This document shows, one piece after another, positions 52,747 to 60,968 of a stretch of 64,000 bases of DNA. Within the stretch, counting starts at the first letter, position 1. Each line of letters begins with the position of its first letter. The notes below the pieces were generated by a model. That model was not told where the DNA came from and did no database searches. It saw only the letters and a list, made by a program, of their open reading frames with translations. This DNA is from Hormiphora californensis. Taxonomy: Eukaryota; Ctenophora; Tentaculata; Cydippida; Pleurobrachiidae. The position numbers and the translations under genes are program-made. Location: contig CM035362.1 of NCBI GenBank assembly GCA_020137815.1, positions 460,605-524,604 of the forward strand, given 5' to 3'.

Positions 52747-54727
52747 TCTCTCAACTAATACAGTCTATATTATTGCATTATTCTAGAAAAAACCGGAAGA
52801 AATGGGGCGGGGAAACTGCTGGGAAGTGTGTTACAAAAACTCACACAACCCAGATGTAAAACACACGTACTTCCATGGCCAATACTTGATATTAGTGATA
52901 TGGGGAGGTAGTGGGATATATTCAGATATATGATGGGGTGGGGCGATATTGTCTACATCATACCTTTAAGGGTACACCTGGCGTTTTTCATCATCGAGTG
53001 CCCAACCAAATGACTTCACCAGGGTTTAGGCCATACAAAATGGACCTCAAATATGCAATTTTAGCCCTAAAGTCGAATTCATATTTTTGCTACAGCCTAT
53101 TTTCAAAGTGGCGTTTTTTCAATTTTTGTTGAAATTTTTAACCTCAGGACCACTTTTTTTGAGATAGAAACATTAAATTCTTGGAATTTGAAGAGAATAT
53201 AAAGGTGAATAAGCCCAAAGAAGGATTTTTGAAATGGAGCTTATTTCTGGCCATGAGAACGGTTTACTTTTTTGCTTCTTTGACACGCTGGCTGAGAATG
53301 TTCCCATGCTTCATTAGAGATGAAAATCTGGAAATAGTTGCTCAAAACGATTATCTAAGTGGCCCAAAAATTTTGGAACTTTCCCGCCAAAGATGTGGTG
53401 TACAGAGCTTTTTTTGTGAAACCTGTCTTTTTGAAAAAGAGGGAAATTCCCTGTATCTCAAAAACGGATGATCGTAGAGACCTGGGACCAAGCTTAATCG
53501 ATTCAGAAGGTCCGATTTTGGGGGGGTCTTCTGAGAGACATTTTGCTCCTACTCCAACCGTTTTTGCTGTAATTGCGAAAAAGGTATCAGCAAGTAAGGG
53601 GGAAATCAGCCCGAAGCAGGCTACTGGAATAGAGTTGTTTCCCTTTTTCATAGAATTAGTTTTTTGCAATTACAGCAAAATCGGTTGGAGTAGGAGCAAA
53701 ATGTCTCTCAGAAGACCCCCCCAAAATCGGACCTTCTGAATCGATTAAGCTTGGTCCCAGGTCTCTATGATCATCCGTTTTTGAGATACAGGGAATTTCC
53801 CTCTTTTTCAAAAAGACAGGTTTCACAAAAAAAGCTCTGTACACCACATCTTTGGCGGGAAAGTTCCAAAATTTTTGGGCCACATAGATAATCGTTTTGA
53901 GCAACTATTTCCAGATTTTCATCTCTAATGAAGCATGGGAACATTCTCAGCCAGCGTGTCAAAGAAGCAAAAAAGTAAACCGTTCTCATGGCCAGAAATA
54001 AGCTCCATTTCAAAAATCCTTCTTTGGGCTTATTCACCTTTATATTCTCTTCAAATTCCAAGAATTTAATGTTTCTATCTCAAAAAAAGTGGTCCTGAGG
54101 TTAAAAATTTCAACAAAAATTGAAAAAACGCCACTTTGAAAATAGGCTGTAGCAAAAATATGAATTCGACTTTAGGGCTAAAATTGCATATTTGAGGTCC
54201 ATTTTGTATGGCCTAAACCCTGGTGAAGTCATTTGGTTGGGCACTCGATGATGAAAAACGCCAGGTGTACCCTTAAAAAGTGCGGCACGACGGGGGTCAA
54301 TGACAGGATATGATGAGTCATTCAGCGAAATATATCCATGAGCCATAGAAATAGTTCGTGTTTTAACTTTGTAACAACTATGACCTAGTTGGTGTCTCCC
54401 CTTGTTGTTGTATCCCCTTACTGAATATGACCGGCTCTATACCATCTCTTCCTCTGCACTTGACCCCAGACCTGTACCACTTCCTGACATACCCCATTAA
54501 AACATTCCAGACAGGGTACAGCTCATCTCTACATTACCCCGGCCCCTTTAGTAGTATTAGTAAGGTACAAGTAAGGTATTTCTAACTCCTCCCCTTGTTT
54601 CATCTCTAACTCCTTCCTGTTTCCCTCAGTTGACGATGGAGCGATATTAGATGTTAACTTTGAGAAGTTTTACTACGAGCCACCACAAGGATACAGCTCG
54701 ATCATGAAGGAACAGGATATGCTTTAA
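42066..54727 (+). CDS. SPRYD7: SPRY domain-containing protein 7 (first exon not found)
   Basis: Exons 42066-42089, 42207-42323, 46950-47110, 47294-47399, 54630-54727, all in phase, ending DML-stop. Conserved stretches match animal SPRYD7: LDSNKIG, VIVKSGRRICGSGGALA, TYFEIKVQASGVWGVGVA, GDIIGVTFDHVQLQFYVNGK, LVYPVFYVDDGAILD and a terminal FYYEPPQGY. SPRYD7 is essentially a lone SPRY domain of about 196 residues, cytosolic, with no well-defined function. About 168 residues are seen; the missing N-terminal 25-30 residues (usually a short cysteine-containing leader) lie on an unrecognised upstream exon. An ATG at 42033 is out of frame. Introns 42324-46949 and 47400-54629 are very large; the second contains DUOXA on the opposite strand. 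Confidence 0.9.
42324..44743. other. SPRYD7 intron, left part: simple repeats
   Basis: GAGA-rich tract at 42850-43190, (CT)n at 43284-43350, GAGA at 44155-44190, and CCATATATGG twice at 44676-44703. At 43420-43470 two CACGTGA sites bracket CTGATTGG, the motif set seen inside the 109-bp MITEs. No exon recognised. Confidence 0.5.
44744..46499. mobile_element. Foldback element FB4, 373-bp arms, TA-flanked
   Basis: Arms 44744-45116 and 46127-46499 pair in register (sum 91243). After TA the termini read CAGGGTGTCCCACTGTCTTT. The 1-kb centre is not palindromic with the arms and contains the G-run element at 45200-45744. No transposase frame. Ends of type TACAGGGTG are common in Tc1/mariner-derived MITEs. 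Confidence 0.88.
45194..45750. mobile_element. Nested element with poly-G/poly-C ends and a tRNA-like B box
   Basis: Bounded by AGAGCT direct repeats (45194-45199, 45745-45750). Inverted ends are about 20 G then TCCAGCCCTAAAAAAAGCT, and the complement. It also holds two direct copies of GCTAAAGGTACCCTGATTTT near 45238 and 45682. On the minus strand, GGTTCGAATCC (45595-45605) is a perfect Pol III B-box/T-arm followed by CGCTGACGCCA, like the 3' end of a tRNA. The 5' half of the T stem does not pair well and no A box is seen, so it is a tRNA-derived fragment, not a tRNA gene. Confidence 0.6.
47736..50292 (-). CDS. DUOXA: Dual oxidase maturation factor, nested antisense in a SPRYD7 intron
   Basis: Seven coding exons, 5' to 3' on the minus strand: 50292-50179, 50058-49941, 49633-49484, 49235-49088, 48719-48562, 48331-48186, 48017-47736; 371 residues with all phases consistent. 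DUOXA features: N-terminal FVYTPDLGFGF before a helix, VIPSIRRK, a long extracellular segment with SLTVQIGLDMVSITM and AEYSRRFERETRDVPLP, VTWVLEQFQPYG, then helices around ISVVTSLMSWAYL, GGQLIILSGAIQLCLVFGF and LPVLGILNCTVGVLV, and a cytosolic tail. DUOXA escorts dual oxidase from the ER to the plasma membrane and forms the active H2O2-producing complex. The start is the ATG giving MIHRDFVYT, matching the usual short N-terminus. An in-phase upstream splice to 50637-50598 is possible and may be 5' UTR. No DUOX gene is in the window. Confidence 0.88.
48304..48420 (-). repeat. Triplicated acceptor/exon start in DUOXA
   Basis: The plus-strand unit TAGGAATAACTGCTGGTAAC plus CTGGAATATG occurs three times. 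Read on the minus strand each is CCAG|GTTACCAGCAGTTATTCC, the acceptor and start of exon 48331-48186. Only the copy nearest the exon continues open. Confidence 0.85.
48743..48817. repeat. Tandem CCATATATGG units
   Basis: Four copies of GCCCATATATGGTGTTAT in the DUOXA intron between exons 48719-48562 and 49235-49088, two of them perfect CArG-box matches. Confidence 0.65.
49425..49506 (-). repeat. Duplicated donor region in DUOXA
   Basis: CGAAAATATAACTGACCCAT plus TTGAGTTTTGATC occurs twice. On the minus strand each is the end of exon 49633-49484 with its donor (ACTCAAATGG|GTCAGT). Confidence 0.85.
50640..52964. other. SPRYD7 intron / upstream of DUOXA, no further exon recognised
   Basis: Holds a GAGA tract (51300-51420), four 37-bp units (AAATACGTCAGACCTGATTA) at 52049-52200, one isolated foldback-type terminus (TACACAGGGTGTCCCATT at 52350) and a CT tract (52705-52752). 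The DUOXA promoter should lie at the left edge. Confidence 0.45.
52965..54277. mobile_element. Foldback element FB5, 610-bp arms, TTAA-flanked
   Basis: Arms 52965-53577 and 53666-54277, ends GGGTACACCTGGCGTTTTTC and complement, TTAA at each edge. The two 96-codon frames in the arms are identical but for one residue, so the arms are nearly identical. The spacer is about 88 nt. TTAA flanks recall piggyBac targets but the termini are not a clear piggyBac match. Lies in the last SPRYD7 intron, 350 bp before the final exon. Confidence 0.85.
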
Positions 54728-54918
54728 ATTATTACAAGTGGTGCAATTATTAACTGTTGAGACAAGTGGTGCAATTATTAACTGTTATAACAAGTGGTGC
54801 AATGTTATTATGCATAATGGTGTTTCCCTGGGGTGTATATCAAGTGTGATGGACAATAATGGGAGGGATAGAGGAGTTTTATTAATATATATACGTTCTT
54901 GTTACTACTTGATAATTA
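54728..54918. other. 3' flank of SPRYD7
   Basis: Begins with a short direct repeat (CAAGTGGTGCAATTATTAACTG, three partial copies at 54737-54800). No clear AATAAA was seen. Confidence 0.4.
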
Positions 54919-56032
54919 ATACCGCGTGGCCCAAATTAAAGGGAGGGTACGTTGGCCTTCTTTTCACCCAGAAGTTTAATTTCAATCACTCTGATATTTT
55001 GACACAATGTCTGCATGGTTACTCATTCGAGGAATCCTAAGTTTCAGCCCTCTGGATAAAAGTTCATTTTTTTTCGACCGAATGAACATTGAATGAACAC
55101 CAATGTGGGACCATATTTCGGTACAAAAGTTTCACAAATTTGTTTGGCTATCGATTTCCTTTCGAATGGGACCAGTTTAAGCTTAATTGGATCACCACAA
55201 GAATCACAGTGATCCGTTTTCTAAGCCTAGGGTAAGTCATGTGATCTCCATCAAATTATGACGTGTTAGCAAGAGAGCTTACATTTTAACGGATGCTGTA
55301 TCGGTACACCATCCTCATTAGCAGACGTGCTACGTGATACTCGTCCGTTACACCTGCTTATTGGCACTTAGTAATGACGCTATCGTCTCATTAGGTGTCA
55401 GATGACCAAACCTAGGGTTAGATAACTAGACACTGTGTCTCTTGTGGTGGTCCAATGGAGCTCAAATTAGTCGCGTTTGAAAGGAAATCGATACCCGAAG
55501 GCGACTGTGAAATCCCGGTTCCAAAAAGCATTCCTGTTTTCAAGTTCATTCAGGATTCATTCCAGTCGGAAAAATGAATTTTAAGATAGAGAGCTTAAAT
55601 TCCGGCTAACATCAAAATTGATCAAATGTAGTGGCCGTACAGATTTTTAGCGCCTGAATTTACCGATTTCTGGTCAAAACAGGTCAAAATCGATGTTTGG
55701 TAAAAAATATCATCTTTAAATAACTTATTTCACCCACTAAACTTGATTCAATTTTCATAAAAATTCAGATTGCCATTTGTTGATACTTGCTCTATTGTAT
55801 GGCGGTTTTTTAAATAATAAAATCGAATTTAATCAAGAGAAAACCTCAAAAAACCCGGAAAACGAAAAATTGAGTTCATTAATGAACTTTCAACTTTTAC
55901 GATTTGAAACTTCGGATTCCTCGAATGAGTACCCATGCAGACATTGTGTCAAAATATCAGAGTGATTGAAATTAAACTTCTGGGTGAAAAGAAGGCCAAC
56001 GTACCCTCCCTTTAATTTGGGCCACGCGGTAT
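54919..56032. mobile_element. Foldback element FB6 with inner diverged palindrome
   Basis: Outer arms about 54919-55047 and 55904-56032 with termini TACCGCGTGGCCCAAATTAA, TA-flanked. Inside, 55140-55210 pairs with about 55430-55500 (ATCGATTTCCTTTC and complement), and 55060-55090 resembles the inverse of 55555-55580, so an older foldback appears nested. Confidence 0.8.
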
Positions 56033-56222
56033 ATATATATCAAGTGAAATATATAGTACCGTGCAGCTGTGCTAATTACAGAGATGTCTTGAGAGAGATG
56101 CACCGTGATACAACCAAGTGTCACGAACTGTTACAGAGCTTGACGCACTAACTAAGGAGTAAAACTCAGTAAAAGCTGAGTGCAGTGATGATTTGAAGAT
56201 GCTGGTGCGCTATAATATGTAT

Positions 56223-56452
56223 TACAGTGGTCATCCGACATAATTGCCATACCTCGACGTGAAATTCGACCTGAATCTCGACCTGGAAGGAGGCGCGCAT
56301 TCGTAGTGAGAGAGACACAAAGACTAACGAGAGAGAAGAGTTGAAGCGCGACATCATTTGCTTACTGCGGCACATCTCTCTGATGCTCGCCTCATTCCAG
56401 GTCGAGATTCAGGTCGAATTTCACGTCGGAATATGTCGGATGACCACTGTTA
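56223..56452. mobile_element. 225-bp MITE with CAGTGGTCATCCGACATA ends
   Basis: Left end CAGTGGTCATCCGACATA at 56225, complement ending at 56449. A second inner pair (CGACGTGAAATTCGACCTGA) extends the arms to about 65 bp. TA on the left and TTA on the right. CAGTGG termini and TA target suggest pogo or Tc1-type origin. Confidence 0.75.
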
Positions 56453-56524
56453 TGTCCGTGTGTGTGAATGTATGTGTGTAAATACTAATGTGGTGAAAGC
56501 TATACTTCTAGAATCATGATAAAG

Positions 56525-56870
56525 CTGTCTGGCGGCGACAAACTCCGTCTTGATCGGCTCGGCCAGACAGTGGTTAGGAGATAGGAGGAGGGTATCGTTG
56601 GGTGATCAGGGTCTAACAAGGACTACCATTATATGTTTCCTATTATTATCGAGCCAAATGGTGTCTAGTTTGTATCCTTCTCTAGTCCTCATGATAGTGA
56701 GGTATGAAGGGTTGGGTACAAACTAAAACGAGCTGTCTGGCGCCGCCCAAACCCCGTTTTGATGATCTGCGCTCAGATGGCGCCACCAGACACCGTTTTG
56801 ATTCAGTTCGGCGCCACCAGACAGCTGAGATCGGTTCGGCGCCATCAGACAGCTAAAACGAGGTGCTGAC
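56525..56870. repeat. Cluster of CTGTCTGGCGCC palindromic motifs
   Basis: At least six copies of AGCTGTCTGGCG/CGCCACCAGACAGCT in both orientations with CGTTTTGAT linkers. It resembles a short foldback array; limits are unclear. Confidence 0.5.
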
Positions 56871-57323
56871 AAATGCTTTTATTTGAATTTCGTTCCATCC
56901 CATAACATACACCGTGTTTTTATTTTATCCAGCGTGTAAAGGGGCAAAGCATACTTAGCATCTGGCAGACATCTGTCTGGTGGCGGGCAGGTCTCTACCT
57001 GCCTTCAGTGTGTTTTGCCCCTAATATAACAACAATTTGAAACAAATTTTCTAAGAAACAAGATATAACTCACAAATACACGTTCAAATATGTACAACAC
57101 CCAACAAATAAATCTCTCGTAATATTAGATGTCAAGATAGTAAAGTAGTTGGTCGCGTAGGGATCGCCCTACGGGCGCGCGAACATGGGGAGCGCGACGT
57201 GCCCAAGTAAAGTAGATCAAGTCGATACAACACTTTTCATATAAATATCCAAAATATCATCCAAAAATGTTTATCAGTTCAGATGCTGCATCACCTAAAT
57301 ATGAAACGCTGTCTCAATACATT

Positions 57324-60300
57324 CTACACAGTGGCTCGTTTCTCCTCTGGTTTCAAATAGTAATAAGCCACATTAGCAAGAGTCAGTAGTGCGAATACAC
57401 CATTACATATAACACTTGTTAGGGAAGTGAATGTAGTTCCGTATGTTAGGATCAGTAGTAGGAAAGAGGAGAGGATGAGCCGTTTTGTTGTTAGTAGATC
57501 GTGAACGCAGATAAACACCTGATATAGTGGAGTGAGTTAGGTGTGATATACTAAACTAGATTGTAGACTATAGCAACTAAAATTTGGATTCCAACCTCCC
57601 TATTTCTAACTTGTACAACCCTATACCCAACTGTAATCCTGCATTTTCGGAACGTGTTCGTCTCACCATTGCACGCCGCATGCTGTACCAAACCCGGGCG
57701 AACAAGCTAACAATAGTGCAATTACATGCGCGCGATGCAGTATATCGCATGGAAGTTCACCACTGTTAGCTCCCCGTTAGCTCGCTCACCCGGGCTAGCT
57801 CGTGCACCCGCGACGCGCAACGTGTAGACGAACACGCTCCGAAAAGAGAGCATTAAGGACAGTCACAAAGGTCCCCATACCCAGCTCCCAAAGACAAATG
57901 TTCTCTTTTCATTTTCTTTATTCTTACCAGATAGAATGCGACCACGGTAGAGAGAATGCTTGTTAGTGTCGTCATAGCGTCCTGAAATAATTGGATTTTT
58001 AAGTCTTTTCAAAGACCATCTTTAAGAGAAGCAACTGTAGCCCTTGCCAGCACAATATTGAAATAAAAACTCGGAAAACACAATTTCTCTATTTTGTCTT
58101 CACGTGCGCGCCACCAACCCTGTGTGAGAGACAGCGCGCCCTCCTGTACAGTGCAGCAGAGATGCAGCAAAGTGACGAGATGTGATGTGCTGTATTTTCC
58201 AGTTTAGCTCGGTGTTTTGCAAAGTGATGAAACAGGGTGGAAACTGATGCAATATAAAGTTGGTGAGGTGTTCCTGTAAAACATTACTCACCCCTTTTTA
58301 CACACACTAAAACTATTGATATTGTTACTCACATGAATTTTAAAAGCGACGATAGTCTTCAGAAACGCTATGATAGTGAGAGGGACGAGGAGAGCTATCT
58401 CTTTCCACTCCAATAACACACGTTCTGGGAGGTAATTAATTAATTTAAACTTAATTAACTCATTATATTCAAAACTAATCCGGTATAATTATCACATGAT
58501 TGGCTTTCTTGATATGACCACGGATGAATCCCCTCTGATCCTGCCCGTAATTCCCAAAACAACAAGTACAATAACATCTTACAAGATTTGCGTACAATGT
58601 GAGAGAGAGGGTACAACACCATGTTATGTTCTAACCCTCTCATGGAGCAAGAGGGTCGATCACAAGGTCCTAACAACACCTACTTTTCTTCTTGATGATC
58701 CCAGTAGAAAATCCGAAAGGTTGGGTGGTGATCTTATTGAGTATCTCTGAAATGTGCTGTCTAGGGGGTTGGACACCAGTAGAGAAGGAGTTTTGAGGGT
58801 CAAAGGGGAATTCCACACTCGACTTTAGCTCGTCAACTGCAGGGTAAATTACAGGGTGTTACACATGTGTCATATCGAGGGTGTTAGTTGAAATTCTTTG
58901 GCACCGGTAGTGTAATAAATTTTCATGGGGTAAGGCCCATTTATAATGGGCTTTGAAAAGATTATCAACGTAGGGCGTCGTTACGACATCGTATTACAAC
59001 ATTCAAAGAGAACTGTCTAGGTTTCAATTATACTCTATAGAGACAATCCTTGTGTTTTAGTAGTTCAGAAATGAGCCTGGAAGAATAACAATGTTAGGGC
59101 CAACTTAAATGAAAGCTGGAATCCCACTTTCGATCATCATGAAATTTAAGGATTATTATACCTAAGCAAAATTTGATGTATGTTAGTGTCAGGGCCCTGG
59201 ATACTTGGTAACGAAGTTACCCCTCCCTTGCCGGCGCGGCGTGCGAAGCACGCCAAACGAAGGCCGCGAAGCGGCCTGAGTAGGGGTAACAAACCCGCTT
59301 TGATTCACTTCAAAAATTAATAGCTCCTCAACCACTCAATGAAAATGCACCAAATTTTGGTATTCCCCACCAAATTGTCTGAAAATTATAATTCTGTACT
59401 CATATTTAAAAAATTATCCCCGGAACCTTGGTTTTGAAATCAGTTTTAGGTGTTAATGATGAAAAAAAATTTTGAAAAAGTAGGTCAGGTATGCTTAACA
59501 TCATATCAAAGATCGTGGCAAAGTTTGAAGTTTCTATCTTGAAAGGTCTGGCCATCAAAATTAAAAAGGTCTTGAAGTTGAACCATTTGTACAAAACATG
59601 TTGTAACTCAGCTTCTACTTTGCCAAATTAAACCTGGTTTGAAACACTGAACTGCTAATCTATCCCTCCGAATACGGACGAAGTTTGAAACCGCCAGCTC
59701 TATTGGCCGCTCTGCAATACTTGTTTGTGTCAAAGAAATCAGGAAAGTAACGAGATTTGGTCTCGGTGTGGCCCTGTGCGCGGCTCAAACCCCTTAGCTA
59801 GAACTATGTAGTGTAGACTACAACTTTTCAGTGCTCAGTATAACGTTTTGGGCGCGCTATAAAAATAGGGGAAGCCCTTCTGATACCTCTAAACAGAGTG
59901 TGAGGTGTCTTCGATACCAACCTGGATACATGTAACCAGTAAACCCAATTGGGTGTGCCTTCATGGTAAGGGCCATGTTAGTTTGGGTTTCACTGTGGGT
60001 TTACTTTGGAGTCCTAGGAAAATGTCCTTGTAGGCTATAATACTACTTTGATGTCAAAAAAGCACTTTCCAAGGTTTTAATAAATCTATCATCACTAGTT
60101 TTAAAGCCCATACATAATGGGCTATAAAAAGATTTCTCTCTGCTGTGAGAGGTTGGTTACTGTGTAATAAAGGAGAACATGCTACTTTCAATTTTCTCTT
60201 AGAGACAATCCTTGTGTTTTAATACTCCAGAAATGAGCCTGAAAGAATATCATTTTGAGGGCCGGCCCTAAAGATCAAAAGTGGAGTTCTATATTTCAGA

Positions 60301-60555
60301 GTTTGGTAAAATTGGCACAAAACAAAATATATCCAACACATGCATGCTCGTTTCGAGGCCCTGTGTACCTACAAGTACCTACAAGTACCTACAAGTACCT
60401 ACAAGTACCTACAAGTCCTACATACCCGCACTGTTGATGAAACTCCCCATTTTCTGTATTTTATCAGCTGAGTACATTGTTACAAAATCCTCCTGAATCT
60501 GGCCCATCCGTCCAAAGGCCTCCATTACAGAGTAGTCCGGGGGTGTTATTAACAT
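57324..60555 (-). CDS. Small protein with four predicted membrane helices, family not recognised
   Basis: Five exons on the minus strand: 60555-60426, 58836-58684, 58424-58333, 57981-57928, 57518-57324; all phases agree and give 207 residues. The N-terminal half is soluble (MLITPPDYSVMEAFGRMGQI, later FSTGVQPPRQHISEILNKIT, ending in a basic IIKKKKR). The C-terminal half has hydrophobic segments EIALLVPLTIIAFLKTIVAF, TTLTSILSTVVAFYLVFICV, LILSSFLLLILTYGTTF and SVICNGVFALLTLANVAYYY, then KPEEKRATV-stop. No signal peptide. The frame consistency over five junctions is the main evidence that it is a gene. The ATG used is the first in frame; another ten codons later is possible. Confidence 0.7.
58837..60425. 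other. Long first intron of the four-helix gene, with a direct repeat pair
   Basis: Segments at about 58935-59105 and 60100-60270 share GAGACAATCCTTGTGTTTTA, CAGAAATGAGCCTG and TAATGGGCT, i.e. diverged direct repeats of about 160 bp, 1.16 kb apart. A GC-rich piece at 59205-59290 (GGTAACGAAGTTACCCCTCC, with hairpins GGCGTGCGAAGCACGCC and GGCCGCGAAGCGGCC) is partly shared, inverted, with 33650-33685. Confidence 0.5.
60366..60416. repeat. 10-bp tandem repeat, TACCTACAAG
   Basis: Five units lying just beyond the donor (60425) of the first exon of the minus-strand gene. Confidence 0.8.
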
Positions 60556-60968
60556 GGTAGTTACAGTTGGACCCTTTTGGTAACTGGGAAATGTCATTTG
60601 TTAGATTGGTAACATTTGGTGAATGATAACAAGAATCTTTCAGTTATTGATTCGGGTCGAAATTAAACACGTGCCCCCAAAAGAGCTTGACAGATATTTC
60701 GTTCGTTCTCCTTTCATAACATACCCTTTCTATTCCCTCATAACCCCTCTCTTTCTATTCCCTCATAACCCCTCTCTTTCTCACTCTCCCTTTCTCGATA
60801 GCTCCCACTCTCCCTTTCTCGATACCTCCCACCACTAAAATTGCAATAAAGCAGACCTTTCCAATAACGTGTCAAAAACCTTTATAGTGCTACTACTTCT
60901 ACTACCCTCATTTTGCAAGTACTAGAGCTCCTTTTTCTCTCTCGAGAGATATACTACGAGAAAGAGAT

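Noticed and set aside
53181-54061. Duplicated 96-residue frame as a possible gene pair
   Set aside because: It lies in the two arms of FB5, with no start context, splice signals or known domain.
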